Counted from the stretch's first letter, positions 43,875-55,800 are shown. The stretch is 64,000 nt of DNA from Ampelocalamus luodianensis (GCA_036346255.1 CM070620.1:11768671-11832670); one strand, 5' to 3'. A program made the numbers and translations. Notes: generated from the letters alone by a model not told the origin.

Positions 43875-44075
43875 GCTAGGCCGGCTGGCCACCTGGCCGG
43901 GAGGCACCGAGGAGGCGAGGTCGCGAGGAGGAGGGAGGGCGGGCCGCCTGGCCGCCTAGCCGGGAGCCATCGAGGAGGCGAGGTCGTGAGGAGGGGGAGG
44001 CCGGGCCTGCTGGCTGCCTGGACGAGAGCCATCGAGGAGGCGAAGTCACGACTCGCAAGGAGGAGGGAGTCTCGG
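43875..44075. repeat. GC-rich minisatellite, ~63-bp period
   Basis: Three imperfect units each contain a GGGAGCCATCGAGGAGGCGAGGT-like core (43900s, 43967, 44029) with GGCCG/CTGGC spacers. It lies in a GC-rich block (43680-44110) that gives long overlapping ORFs of low complexity. Confidence 0.6.
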
Positions 44076-44109
44076 GGCTCGGGCTCTCTACCAGCGGCCT
44101 GACGCCTCA

Positions 44110-46244
44110 CGCCCTCACCTCACGGCTCACGCTTGGGCGCCTGGCTGAGAGGAGGGCAGGAGGCGATTGTGCTGAAGAGTGAAGACCTGAAGACTCAAGT
44201 GCTTGAAGGAATCAAGGAATGAAGGTCACTTGAACCGTTGAAGTTGCTGCAGGCTGCAGCTCTGCTGATGTACCTGAAGACTGAACTGTTGAGTACTTCA
44301 CAAATCACACTTGAGTGTTGAGTGTTGACTGCTCTGCGCCTCTGCCTCAGACCTCATCAGTCATCACCTGAGTGCCTGTGCTGGTATATTAATACACGTT
44401 GCTCAATTACCAATTTGTTACTTTGTTAGTAAGTTTGATATAGCGTGATATATACTCAATTAGAAATTAATTTATAGGTTTGCAAGAATATAAGACTATG
44501 TTTGTTACAAATTAGTTTAGTTATGCGAGGCTTTGAACCTACCCTCATTTTTTGTTCTGGATTCACCGCTGGTCCAACATCTGATAGACTGATAGCTCAA
44601 AAGTGAAGTGCACTGTGGCAAATTTTGCTCCTTTTTTTTTGGCAGGTCACGGCCTCGCGGGAGGGAATGAGGTTCAGAGAATCCAAACTGGCGGAGATGA
44701 GATGAACCGCGCCCTTCCTTTATGCCTGACAGCGATCGGTGACGATTAGATTGTCTCGATTTACTGGATTCTCCGGTGTCCTGACCACACGTTTGCCGCG
44801 CGCGCGCCGCCGTCCGTCCGCCTAGTCTGACTTTGCCTCCTGAACGAACGCAACCGCGTCTCGAATTTGCCAAAACAGCGGCAGAAAAGCATCCCCACAG
44901 CCCCACAGCACTCGGCGGCAGAGTAGTGGGCCTGCTTCTTAGTACATACTGGACTTAATTGCATGTACGGCGGCCGGCACGGCCCGGCACAAATTAAGGA
45001 AATTGAGTGTCGCCGCTGCACTGACTACCTGCTAGACCCGAGCGCACTTGGACAGCTGGACATTTGGTTCATCGTGCACGAACGGGGAGATAGTCTGGAA
45101 GAGTGTCCGGTTGCTTGTCTGGGCCTAAACTCGTGTCAGCCTTGAGAGGAAGACTCTTTTCTACAGCTACTCTGTGATGTCATGAGGCCAAATGGGCCAA
45201 GGAACTGGCGTCCAAATCCTCCTCCACCACTCGATTCTTACGGGTGTGTCCGGAAATAAATCTTCTGGTTCTTTCCGTAGCTGTCCGATTCTTTCCTCAT
45301 TCACATATGCTATAGTATTATCTTACAAGATCCAATGGTGATGGAGGAAGAGCCTCACCAGAAAATTTATTTCCGGTGTATCCGGCATCCCCTAGAATAG
45401 CAAAATTAAAGCAGAATGTCGCAGGCGTCGGGCGCTTCCGCGGCGCGGGACAGCTTATCGCACGCCGCGCCGGCGCGTACGTCGTCGACTGCGCGCCCAC
45501 CACCGACTCGTTCTTCCGCCTGTAGACGGTAGTAGCCGAGGCAGGCACTGAGGCTGTGGACGACGTCGGGTCGGCCGAGAGGACGGCGCGCTAGTTATAT
45601 GTGTTCGTGGACCGTGGTGCGGTTGACACGGCGGCACATGTCGTGCATGGTGTGACGTACGGACGAGGCTTCCACGGTATCATCGATCGGGGAGAGAGTT
45701 CATCATGCTTGACGTGTCTGCTTCTTTGTTCCTAGCTATATGTGTGTACAATGTACGTGCTGTATGGAAGGGAGCCTCGTGCTATATATCCAACATCCCA
45801 AATCATCCTCAACACCACACGCATCGCAATTTCGCAGTTGATCAGCTTGCGGTTGGTTACTACTACAAACTGTTTTCCCCATGTGGCTCGATCTTGAATT
45901 TGATACAATATCGATCTGTCCACAAACCACAGAGAAAAGAATGGGCCAAAAGGAGAAAGTGGGCTGCATATGCCTTGCTTCCACTCAACGTCCCACAAAG
46001 CTAGCACCCCACGTTCAAAGATCGAAAAAAGCGCGAGATAGATTCCAAGCAGGCCACTCGCCCACTACACCATATTGCATGCGAAGCATGCAAGGCACTA
46101 CACAACCGAACTCGTCCAAGGAAAGCATAAATTAAGAAGTTAAAAATCATTCACCAGTAATATATTATACTCATCGAAAAATCAAGCTCATTATCCCTGC
46201 ATGTCCATGCTAACTATTAAGCACGGACAGTACAGAAGTAACAA
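44110..46244. other. unassigned intergenic region
   Basis: No supported gene. A GC-rich patch at 45420-45620 is open in several frames but interrupted by stops in each plausible one. 45780-46140 is AT-mixed and non-coding. Confidence 0.4.
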
Positions 46245-46808
46245 TTAATCCCTAATCCTCGGTGTGGATGGAGGCGGCGACAGCGACGCCGCGACGGCGA
46301 GGGCGATGGTCGCCAGCTTCTTGAACTCAGCGTCCTCCGCGGCCAGCGGCGAGGTGTCGTCGGCCTCGCCGAACGCGTCCTCGCACGTGCCGGGCGCGTC
46401 CAGCGCCGCGCTGAGCTGCGTGACCGCGTCCTGGGTGGCCTCGTCCTCGCCGCGGGCGATGTCCTCCGCGGCTTCGCCAAGCTGGTCCACGGCGTCCGAG
46501 TACACCTCCGCGCACACGCCGAGGCGCTCCCGCCTCCTCGCGTCCTTCTCCGAGGAGCTCAGGGCGGCAATGCGCGCTGCCGTTGCATTGGCGGCCGCCT
46601 CCGCTATCTTCGCAGCGATGGCGGCGAGGCCGCGCGCGTCGGCGGTGGAGCTCGTCTTGTCGGCTTGGAAGGTCTTGATGCAGTAGTCGTAGCCGATGGA
46701 CGGGTGGCCGGCAGCGAAGGACTTACATGCGTCTTCTAACGTAGAAGACTTGCACGTAGACAAGATGAGCAGGAGGAAAAACACAGAGGAGCTAGAGAGC
46801 AGCTTCAT
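46245..46808 (-). CDS. plant invertase/pectin methylesterase inhibitor (PMEI domain)
   Basis: A single-exon gene, 187 residues. Residues 1-20 form a signal peptide (MKLLSSSSVFFLLLILSTCK), so the product is secreted to the cell wall or vacuole. The mature part is a four-helix-bundle PMEI domain with the four conserved cysteines as two pairs: C28 and C43 in the N-terminal hairpin, C99 and C142 in the bundle. 'TLEDACKSF' and 'GYDYCIKTFQAD' are the classic first motif. PMEI-domain proteins inhibit pectin methylesterases or acid invertases. The sequence does not decide which. Very GC- and Ala-rich, as usual for grass intronless genes. It lies head-to-head with PIG-U, 391 bp between start codons. 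Confidence 0.93.
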   Translation of the reverse strand: MKLLSSSSVFFLLLILSTCKSSTLEDACKSFAAGHPSIGYDYCIKTFQADKTSSTADARGLAAIAAKIAEAAANATAARIAALSSSEKDARRRERLGVCAEVYSDAVDQLGEAAEDIARGEDEATQDAVTQLSAALDAPGTCEDAFGEADDTSPLAAEDAEFKKLATIALAVAASLSPPPSTPRIRD

Positions 46809-46979
46809 GGTTGGTTTCGATCGATGGTTCTCTTACCTTGGTTTTGTGTTCTCGTGGCGAGGTTTTGAGAATGTTGGATGGTAGCGTGTGTATCAGTGTA
46901 TGTATGTATGTACACGGCGTCCGAGTGTAGAATGTTCCGAAAAACACGCGCAAGGGTGGGCGAGCCGGACCGCGCGCGT

Positions 46980-47110
46980 TGGGTGGGCCGGCCCATAGAC
47001 TAACCATCCACAGGTGGGCTGGGACGCCTAGAATGGGCCTAATTGCAGGAATGTTTTTTTAATTACAGGAAAGTCTTAGTCGGCCCAAGCTGCAAAGCAA
47101 AATTGGGCCA
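46980..47110. promoter_or_regulatory. bidirectional promoter with site II (TGGGCC/T) elements
   Basis: Six TGGGCC/TGGGCT motifs occur in either orientation: 46984-46989, 46990-46995, 47015-47020, 47034-47039, 47082-47087, 47104-47109. Such TCP-binding 'site II' clusters are typical of plant housekeeping promoters. They sit 91-216 bp upstream of the PIG-U start and 176-301 bp upstream of the PMEI start. Confidence 0.6.
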
Positions 47111-47137
47111 ATGGCATAAGCCGCTCCGGTCACTGCC

Positions 47138-47161
47138 GAGACGAGACGAGACGAGACGAGG
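47138..47161. repeat. GAGAC pentanucleotide microsatellite in the PIG-U leader
   Basis: Nearly five copies of GAGAC just 5' of the start codon, in the predicted 5' UTR. Confidence 0.8.
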
Positions 47162-47199
47162 CGGCTGCTCAGATCGGAGTTGCGGCGGTGGCGGCGGCG

Positions 47200-50100
47200 A
47201 TGGCGATCCGGCACTACTGGTCGATGGCCGCGGCGGCCGTCGGGTTCCGGCTCGTTCTGGTGCTCTTCGGCGGCGACCTCCACCTCGCCTCCCGCCCCGA
47301 GGTCTCCACCCCCCTAACCTCCCTCCGCCGCCGTAAGCACCTCCTCTCTCCCCGACCTTCTCGACCCCAGCCGTCATGTGATGTCGCCATAACCTGGACT
47401 TCTCGTTTGCTTCCCGTGTGTGTGTGTTGCAGTGGCGGAAGGGTACTGGCTGAAGCAGGCGTCTATGTCCCCTTACTCCGGTACGTTACGCGCTCCCCGT
47501 CCTTGCTCGCTTAGCTAATTTTCACTTGACATTTGCATCTGGGCGAACAAACTATTGAGGTCGCCATAGGGCATAGTGTTACTAGCTACAAATGAGCAAC
47601 TTTTTAGATATTTGGTTGGGTTCTACTGATAAGAACCATTAAGTGTTAGCTGCTGCACTAAGTGAGTACTTGTAATGGATGAAATAGCACAGGTTGTGTT
47701 TCAGAAAAAGGTAAAGCAGCGCAGAGCTGCTATATCATTCCTACTTAGCATCAGAGGTGCAGATCTTGTTGCTATATACATGGTTTAGCAATGATATTTT
47801 CATTGGACTCTTTGCAATGTTTATGTGTTATAGTATGAACTTGAAGGGATGATCCATTCTGTTGAATGATTTGTATTTCAGGTTCGATGTATCATGGTTC
47901 CCCTTTGCTGCTATCGGTTCTTGGTCCGTTAACTAATAAAAGGTGATTGATCCCTTTGTTTTGATGCTTCTGTGGTTATATCTTCGCCTTCACCAGTGCA
48001 GCTATGCCTTCACAGCGTTTATTTACTTGATCTGACCCAATCGTCATTTGAAATGTTAACATTCTGACATTCCATGGTGTTACAGGTCTGATGGACACCA
48101 TTCTCATATATATTGCAGGTAAATAAGTTGGTATGCACTTTTCCATTAAAACTAGTGTATATGTTTATCTAAGATCGGCAACTTGTTGATATATACTTGA
48201 TTTTCATAGAAGAAGCAGATTTTCTTTCGAATAAGCTTTGTTCCTTATGTTCATATTTTGCCTTAGCATGTATTTTTTTTCAAACCAAATAAAAAACTTG
48301 AAACCTCGAATGTTTTCCATGTATTTTGCCTTAGCATGTATTTTTTTTCAAACCAAATAAAAAACTTGAAACCTCGAATGTTTTCCATGTATTTTTGCAT
48401 TTTGTTGGCGGTCATATAATTTCTATTACACTCATGACTGCACGACACAGTTTGATTTTTGTGGCTGTAGATTTCATAGCTGCCATGCTCATCCGAGCAA
48501 CTGGCCATAGACTCCTAATGGCACGCAACAGAAGCTTGAAGTCACTGGACCTCACGAAAGCAGTAAATACTTCAGGTGAGTCATGGCAGCTAAGGTTATG
48601 TTGTTTCCCGTCCCTCCTCTTGGAATGTGCTTTATCGAATACTGACATAAATTTTCCTTAGTTTGTTGCTACCACTCTTTACTTGTTTTAGCAATCACCA
48701 CACATAGCCCCTTACAGTATACAAGCTGCAAAGGTGAAATATTAGAGATGATTTATTCACAAAAGTGGTGGTTGTCATTCTTAATTTTGATATTTCTGAG
48801 AGAAGGAAAAACCGTTTTGTTCCTTTTCCTGTACAAGGAATAAATGAGTTATAGATTTGTCTGATTGAATTAAAGGTGTATAGACCCTGCTTGCTTGATA
48901 GGGCTAATTTTGTTGTTGGTAAGCCAGAAATGAACAATCTAGTCTGGAAAGGGGAAAATGAAAATCACATGCTCTTAATAGTCTAATGCTTTCAGCTTGT
49001 GATGGCTAACTTTGTTACGCTGCTAATCATTTTTATTGGCACTGTCCTTGCAGTTACTGTAAGCGCAGGAGATATCGCTTCTCTAATATATTTGTGGAAT
49101 CCTTGGGCAATAGTTACTTGTGTGGCTTCATGTACATCACCAATCGAGAATTTAATGGTTGTGATAATGATATATGGAGCCTGTTCACGTAAGAGCAACT
49201 CACTTTGTGTTTCCCTTCTTTATTTTTCTAGTATCAAGTTAAAATCTCTAATAAAACTTTGACTCAAACTATTTGTTTTTACTTTTCTCATTTTGCTTTG
49301 GTTTCTTTTCAAAACTGAAAATGGTTGGTTGAATGGCCTTTTATTTGACAAAGCATCAATTAGCAACATTGTCATGGAAGTTAGTATATTGATCTTTGAG
49401 TAACCTAGGAGTGCCCAAGTTTGATGCTGGTTAAAACATCTTTATAATTTTGTAGGTCTTGCCCCTCTTGCTGCCTTTGGATATGTTATGGCCACACATC
49501 TCTCTCTTTATCCTGCAATTCTCATTGTACCGGTTTGTGCCACAACCGCTGTTTGTATTTTTGTAGTTCAAATGTTCGATCATATCTGCCATTTACTTGC
49601 ACTGTTGGGCAATTGGCACTAAAAACATGAGTTTTTTTCAGGTCATTCTTTTATTGGGGTATGGCCCAGATACTCCTCCAACAAAAGTATTTATTCTAAA
49701 AGGTTCAAGTGCCAGCAAAAATGACTTGTCAGATAATGATAAAAGTACTAGCAGGAGAGTTTTTCAACAATTCTCATGGAAACCAGTACTTCACTTCATA
49801 TTTTGGCTGTTTATCTGGTCATATTATGTGTTGGTATTGAGCAGCATAACTCTGAATAAAGTGGGTGGCCTTCAGGAGATGTTTGAAAAGTAAGATGCTT
49901 AACTCTTTTTCTTCGGTAATCATCAAATTAATGTGAAAGTGTGCACTAGTTTGTGTTAAGCTTTTCCCCACTCCAGATGAATTTATAAATGCGGGATGGG
50001 GACAACTTTTGCTTAGGAATTCAGTTTCAGATATTAGCATATTGTGTCTTATCCTAATAAACCCATTTTCCCCTGTCCACTCCAACATGTCAACTTCATT

Positions 50101-50860
50101 GTTGGGCCTCATTTCATACAAAGTTATCTTAGTTTGCAGTTTACTAGCTTTAACATGTCACCAAATTACCTGTTGACTTGTGCTGTGGTTCTGCAGGACT
50201 TATGGTTTTGTCCTTACAGTGAAGGACTTATCACCAAATATTGGTGTGTTATGGTGAGTCTTGATAAAAAAATTATGTAACTGGAACTCAAGGATATTTC
50301 CATCGGTCTCATGCATTTGAGAATTAATGCAGGTACTTCTTTGCTGAAGTCTTCGACTTCTTCAGAAGCTTCTTTCTTATAGTCTTCAACACAAACATTA
50401 TTTTTATGGTCTTGTCGTTGGCCATCCGTTTGAAGCATCGTCCATGCTTCCTTGCCTTTGTTTACACAGCAATTGTCGCGATGTTGAAATCTTATCCCTC
50501 AGTGAGTATATTTTACATGAGATTTTTAATAAATTTAGTCCCTCAGCTGCAAAAGATTGCATTGGGGTTTTTATGTTTTGCTCTCCTGTTTTTCTTCTCA
50601 AATCTATTGATATGTTATTCTGATTTATCTTCAAGGTTGGAGATTCAGCTCTGTATATAGGTCTTCTGGGCCTATTTGCCAATGAATTAGCAGGTAGCTG
50701 ATATATCGTTATCTATTATTTTGAGCGACTCCCCAGTCTCCTTGGAAGTTAATGCTTTATCTTTACATTTTGCAGAGATGCAATTCACCTTCTTCTTGTT
50801 TTTCGGATATATTGGAGTCTCTCTCCTTAGCCCTGTTATGCACAACCTATGGATCTGGAG

Positions 50861-50926
<66 letters not shown>

Positions 50927-51322
50927 CGTAGCATATTGTTACTAACATGACAATTTTTCAGGGCACTGGTAACGCAAATTTCTACTTTGCCACCGGTTTG
51001 GCTTATACTTGTCTTCAGGTAACCAATACTTCCCTTCATATATTTGTTCTTTCTTGTGACCATGCATGCCATTCCACGATCCTTGCAATCATGCCAGCAA
51101 ACACTTGAGCTAAAAGGATTTGTGTTTTCTAACTAATCTATTGAGTGCTGAGCAATTGTAAGATGAACAATTTCTTTGACTTGTCTAAGTCTTACCTGAC
51201 ACATTTTACATCTTGATTACAAATTATTGTTTGCCTTTTTTTTGCAGACTGTGTTGGTCGTAGAGAGTGTAAGTTCAATGATAAAACATGACAGGAAGCT
51301 AAGGCTACTTGCAGCAGCTTAA
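47200..51322 (+). CDS. PIGU: GPI transamidase subunit PIG-U (CDC91 homologue), 14 exons
   Basis: Encodes 453 residues of the multi-spanning ER membrane subunit of the GPI transamidase, which attaches GPI anchors to proteins. Exons: 47200-47332, 47433-47480, 47882-47942, 48086-48118, 48451-48575, 49054-49188, 49456-49532, 49642-49889, 50197-50253, 50333-50501, 50636-50693, 50776-50861, 50962-51018, 51248-51322. Every intron fits GT-AG and all phases join without a stop. Recognised family strings: 'STPLTSLRR', 'QASMSPYSGS', 'GSPLLLSVLGPL', 'LYLWNPW'-like 'LIYLWNPWAIVTC', 'DLSPNIGVLWYFFAEVF', 'FDFFRSFFLIVFN' and the C-terminal 'SSMIKHDRKLRL'. The start at 47200 is the first ATG after the leader. 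The donor of exon 12 is directly followed by a (TC)31 tract. Multiple hydrophobic helices are seen throughout. Single housekeeping gene; length matches plant PIG-U. Confidence 0.95.
48260..48395. repeat. 68-bp tandem duplication in PIG-U intron 4
   Basis: The unit starting GCCTTAGCATGTATTTTTTTTC occurs at 48260 and again at 48328 with essentially no differences, so it is recent. It lies in the intron between exons 4 and 5. Confidence 0.85.
50863..50924. repeat. (TC)31 microsatellite abutting the PIG-U intron-12 donor
   Basis: A perfect 62-nt TC run starts one base after the last G of the intron-12 GT donor's first nucleotide (AGG|GTCTCTCT). It ends at CGCGTAGC. Confidence 0.95.
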
Positions 51323-54023
51323 CTTTATTTCTCCGAAGTTCAACAATTCTGATGCTTTTCTTGCTGGCGCTCTTGGGTGCAAACGGTTCGTCGTTCTGAG
51401 ATTTTGAGTAGATGTAGTTGATATTTTTTCGTAGCATGTTGTATTGTATTTGTACCTCCCACATGTGTACAATATATGGACCACAATTCTTTTAACCAAG
51501 ACAAAAGAAAGACGTCAGGTTTCTCCCTCTAACTGTGCTCAGTACCGAGCTTCTCTATGGATATGACTACTTTGTCCATGATCTGGCATGGTGAAATTGG
51601 TCCTTGGTACAATTTGTACCATCAGAATCATTATTATTCACACGTTGCAGTTTATTACTCCACTATGTACTGCAACCTTTGTCTGCTCTCCAGAGCTTTT
51701 ACCCTTGAATCTTTCCTTTGCAGTGAAATGTTCTTTTATTGGGGGTCCAAGTCCGTCCATAGCACGGAAACGGATATCCTCTAATGCAGAGGAACACGGT
51801 GACATGTGTTAGGATATTGTTTCCATCGTATGATCCAGGATGATCCAAAACTAACGGTCTAAATCAAGCGCTATAATGCGAAGAGCACAGTAAAATCACA
51901 ACGGTATTCTCCACAATAACGGCAGATAATCCGGATCCCTGTAGCACCTCTACCGTGCTGCAGTAAGTGTACTGAACTTCATTGATGGCCACACCAACAA
52001 AATCTGTGTAGTTGCTGTAGATACTATTTGTCTACCGAAGTGCCATTGCTGACCACCTACCCTTTCATTAGATATACGGAATTGGAAAACTCATTGGCCG
52101 CTGAAATGCCCATCCTCTCTCCCAAGCAGTTTCCTTTTGGTTGCGAAAAGCTGTGCGTGTGTGTCAGTTCTTGCGTGGTTCCATGGCTTGCATCTGCATG
52201 TGTTTTGAGACACTAAGGATAAGAGAGACTGTGTTTTGCGACAGGAGAGAAGTTGGTGGCCAAACTAAATCGGCTGCTAATAGCCGTCGTCGATGGTGTC
52301 AACTGCAAGTTTATGCCTGGGTACCCGGAGACTGGTGAATGGTCGTCGTCGTCTCGTGCCTTAAGAGCAAACTATTTTCTCACAGTAGCCTCATCCAATT
52401 CCAGCGTCAGGTTCGGGCAGTCGGGCTCAAGAACAATCACATACAGGACGAAAAACAGTGCCGAAAACGAACGCATTCAAAGTCGCTACGCATCTTTCCC
52501 TGGACGAGAAGTACCACGCTGATCAAATATACATGCCTTTCCTCAATTGCTACAGAAGACGCACAGGGAAAACTTTCATCACCTGACCAATCTGTCGTAG
52601 TACGAGTAGTATGTAATGTAACACAGCAGCATCGCATTTCTTTTCTTTTTTCCTCAAGATGGATTGAATGAATTCTAAGTTAGTCGCCGAGAATTTAAAA
52701 ACCTCTGCGCAGTGGGGCTCACTCTGTCGTAGCGTTCGAGCTTACTACTACGTGTCTGGAGGGGAGGATTCTGCATTAGTGAAGTAAATGCATCCTGCTA
52801 CAGTGATTTGCATTTTCATATTAGCCATCCGATTGAACACGAATGGTTCAGATTCTATAGGTATTGTAGTTGGTCACAAGCATCACTTTTTACCGATTTG
52901 TTACTGCTGTAGTTGCGCTGTAGCTGTCTCTATCCTAGTCATCCATAATTGATCAAACGCTCCAAAAGTAGCATTAATAGTTTGTAACGCAGATGATCCT
53001 CCTCTGCCATGGAGGGGGGCCCTGCCCTGTGCAAGTGTACACGGACGCAGTGTGCAACTGTGCATACATACACACACTACATGGGGGCGTACGGTCAAAC
53101 CGACGCATGAACACATCGTATTTAACCTCTTCAACGGCCGGCTCAACGTGTCGTAAATACTCGGCACCACACGCCAATGGAAGGAAATATTCACTCCTAC
53201 GCACACCGGAAGGCTGCCGTTCTCTCACGCACCGCGCACGTCTCCGTTTCACTGCGTCGACTCAATTCAATACTCCTACGAACCAAAGCACTAGCAGCGG
53301 CAGCGGCAGCAGCAGCAGGGTTAAATGAGCGAGCATTCAAGGTGAGGAGTGGTTGGTTGCTGCCTGCCGCTACGTGGTAACAACCCTCCCCTGCCACTGC
53401 GATCACCGCTTCAAACCACCCACCCATCCAATTCAATGCAATGCAACGCAACGCCATGCCTCTCTCGGTAGCAATCGCTGGATACTATGCGGTAAGGGTG
53501 TTCGGCCTTCCATCTTTCAAGCCTACGACTACTTGTTCTTGGCTTGGCTGGCAATTTCTTCAGGTAGTATCGCCAAGTACGTTAATGATTGATCGCCAGG
53601 TCCACATCTCAAAGGAACCAGCCATCAATACTCTCTTCAAGTAACGAGATCCAGTGGTGTCGAAAAAACTTTGGTATGCATCGACTCGGATTCATAAGTT
53701 GGTCGACGTCATGACGATCGAGGGACGGGCCAGGCAGTCGAGACCCGGGGGTCGATAGCTAGCACCTATCACATTCAAGAACCAAGGACCATGCCTACTC
53801 GACGCCATGACACGATAGACACGAACTGAAACTACTACTGTATACTATGCCATAGTAGAAACATGCGAAGAGACTGATCCGGTAGCAACCTTGGGTAGAG
53901 CCACTTCTCCCTCGCCATTTTGACTCTCCAGATTTCGATCGGGAGCCATGGAATTTGCTGGCACGTGAAAGGATCAGCAACCCTGGCGAGACCTAACAAA
54001 AAATTCGCGCCCGGCCCATCCAT
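51323..54023. other. unassigned intergenic region after PIG-U
   Basis: Includes the PIG-U 3' UTR (TTTATTTC soon after the stop). Short ORFs on both strands have no recognisable domain. A GCA/GCAGCG run lies at about 53297-53320. Confidence 0.4.
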
Positions 54024-54026
54024 CCA

Positions 54027-54106
54027 CGGATTGGACACATTTTGGCTGCGAGTCTAGGGCGCACTACGGATTGGACACGTTTTGACTGCGAGTCTAGGGC
54101 GCACTA
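54027..54106. repeat. 40-bp tandem duplication
   Basis: ACGGATTGGACAC...GAGTCTAGGGCGCACT is repeated with a 40-bp period (54027 and 54067) with two transitions between copies. Confidence 0.8.
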
Positions 54107-54551
54107 CGGCCATGGATCCACACAAGTGACAGCCACACGCGCACCACCTCACCTCAGACTCGGCGAAGGAGACACAAACAGCCATAAACCACAGGAAAAT
54201 CAAGGAATCAAACACGCACGTCGCTGCACAGTTTCCTTCCTGCCTTGTGATTCGCTCCGATTCCGGAACCGCAGCTCCAAAAAACGAAAAAATGAGTGGT
54301 CGCCATCTGAGCTCCATTGGCTGCTTACAAGTTACTACTACGACTGCTACTAGCTACTGGAGTAGCGAAATTTTGGAGGATACGAGAAGAATGGGAGAAG
54401 ACGACGGCGTTGTCCAAATCAAAAGAAGCTTCGGAGAGGTTAAACTCACCTGGAGCCAAATTCTTTTTTTACAATGGAGTCCTAAAATAATGTGGAAGGA
54501 GGTGAAGTTGACAAAAAAAAAAAACCTCGTAAGGTCCCGTAATTACAGCTG

Positions 54552-55610
54552 CTATACGCCTACGATCCAACGGTACAGTGCGAAGAACCCCGCCTCGTCC
54601 TCCTCCGCCGACGGCGGCGCCGACATCGCCGCCGCGGCTTCCGGGTCCCACCGCCAGGAGTCCTCCTGCCGGTGGCTGTGGTGGCTCTGGCTCCACCGCG
54701 CGCTCCACCGCCCGGAGAGGGATGATGCCGAGGAGGCGAGGCGGTCTACGTACTCGCGCAGCCACCCTCGCGACCCCGCCGCCTCCGCCAGTGCCTCGCC
54801 TGGGGATGGCGGCGCTGTCCCAGCCGCCGACTTGGCCGCCGCCGCAGGGCGCGCGATGCGGGACACGACAGCCTCCACCTCCTCGTCGACGCGGTAGTCG
54901 AAGGAGCCGAGCGAGTAGGTGCGGCGGTCGTCGCCCGCGGCCGACGAGCGGCGGTTGCTGATGCTGCCGATCTCGACGCGGAAGCTCCTGGAGTTGTTGC
55001 TGCTCCTCGAGTTGAGGGGCTCCTGTTCCCCGGGGGCGACGGCGGAGGCCGTGGGGAGGGGCGGGTGCGGGAGCGAGACGGCGGCGCGGCAGAGCGGGCA
55101 GGACGGGGTGGTGCGGAGCCAGGCGTCGACGCAGGCGGCGTGGAACGCGTGGCGGCACGCCGGGAGCAGCCGCAGCTCGGCGTCGGGCGCGAATGGCGAG
55201 AGGCAGACGGCGCAGTCGGGGGAGCTCTTGGGCAGCGCCGCCAGCGCAGACGCCATCGTGAAGAGCGGCAGCGACGCGATCAGCCGCTCCTTCTCGTCGT
55301 CGACTGCCTCCCCCTCGCCCCTCGCCGCGGGCCTCACCGAGGAGGCAGCCGCCTCCGCCTCGGACGCGCCGTGCGCCCTCGGGAGCGGGCTTGGAGCCGG
55401 AGGGGATGAAGACGACGGCCGAGAGAAGCAGCGGAGGAGGAAGTGGATCGACACGGAGGCGAAGAAGACGAAGGCGAGAAGCGCGGCGATGACGAGGAGG
55501 GATGGGGAGAGGTTGAGGGACGAGGAGGACGGCGACGGCAACGAGGGGGGAATGGTGGCGGCGAGAGGGTCGCCGGTGGACGGCGGCGCGGGCGGCGGCA
55601 GGGAGGCCAT
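54552..55610 (-). CDS. ATL-type RING-H2 finger E3 ubiquitin ligase
   Basis: A single-exon gene, 352 residues. A Pro/Ser-rich N-terminus is followed by one membrane helix (about residues 37-58, 'SLLVIAALLAFVFFASVSIHF'), a basic turn, then a region in the place of the GLD motif ('LIASLPLFTMASALAALPK'). The RING-H2 finger is C133-x2-C136-x15-C152-x1-H154-x2-H157-x2-C160-x10-C171-x2-C174, exactly the ATL spacing, with Pro150 and the 'DAWL' tryptophan kept. The C-terminal half has 'RRTYSLGSFDYRVDEEVEAVV', a block seen in ATL4-like members. ATL proteins are membrane-anchored E3 ligases that pair with E2 enzymes in defence and hormone responses. Target unknown. The opposite strand is also open over the whole gene, but only because of GC-rich codon use. 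Confidence 0.94.
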   Translation of the reverse strand: MASLPPPAPPSTGDPLAATIPPSLPSPSSSSLNLSPSLLVIAALLAFVFFASVSIHFLLRCFSRPSSSSPPAPSPLPRAHGASEAEAAASSVRPAARGEGEAVDDEKERLIASLPLFTMASALAALPKSSPDCAVCLSPFAPDAELRLLPACRHAFHAACVDAWLRTTPSCPLCRAAVSLPHPPLPTASAVAPGEQEPLNSRSSNNSRSFRVEIGSISNRRSSAAGDDRRTYSLGSFDYRVDEEVEAVVSRIARPAAAAKSAAGTAPPSPGEALAEAAGSRGWLREYVDRLASSASSLSGRWSARWSQSHHSHRQEDSWRWDPEAAAAMSAPPSAEEDEAGFFALYRWIVGV

Positions 55611-55664
55611 GGGGCAAGGAGGCGGCGGCGGTGTGTTTAAGGCTCGCTCTCTGTGTGGCCTCGC

Positions 55665-55680
55665 GCCTTTTATTTATGGG
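55665..55680 (-). promoter_or_regulatory. TATA box of the ATL gene
   Basis: On the gene strand CCATAAATAAAAGG lies about 60 bp upstream of the ATG, giving a short 5' UTR. Confidence 0.6.
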
Positions 55681-55751
55681 TTTTGGGGTGCGTGGTGGTG
55701 GAGGTACGGGGAGCGAGCCATAGGTAAGAGCCTAAGAGGTGGAAACTGCAA

Positions 55752-55752
<1 letters not shown>

Positions 55753-55800
<48 letters not shown>
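55753..55800. repeat. palindromic microsatellite (GT)6(AT)~15(AC)3
   Basis: The tract reads (GT)n-(AT)n-(AC)n, a near-perfect palindrome about 145-190 bp upstream of the ATL start codon. Confidence 0.9.

Noticed and set aside
45420..45620. GC-rich ORFs resembling a short gene
   Set aside because: Stops in each plausible frame and no recognisable domain or start context.
46264..46686. Plus-strand ORF opposite the PMEI gene
   Set aside because: Shadow of the GC-rich PMEI coding strand. Ala/Ser-rich with no domain.
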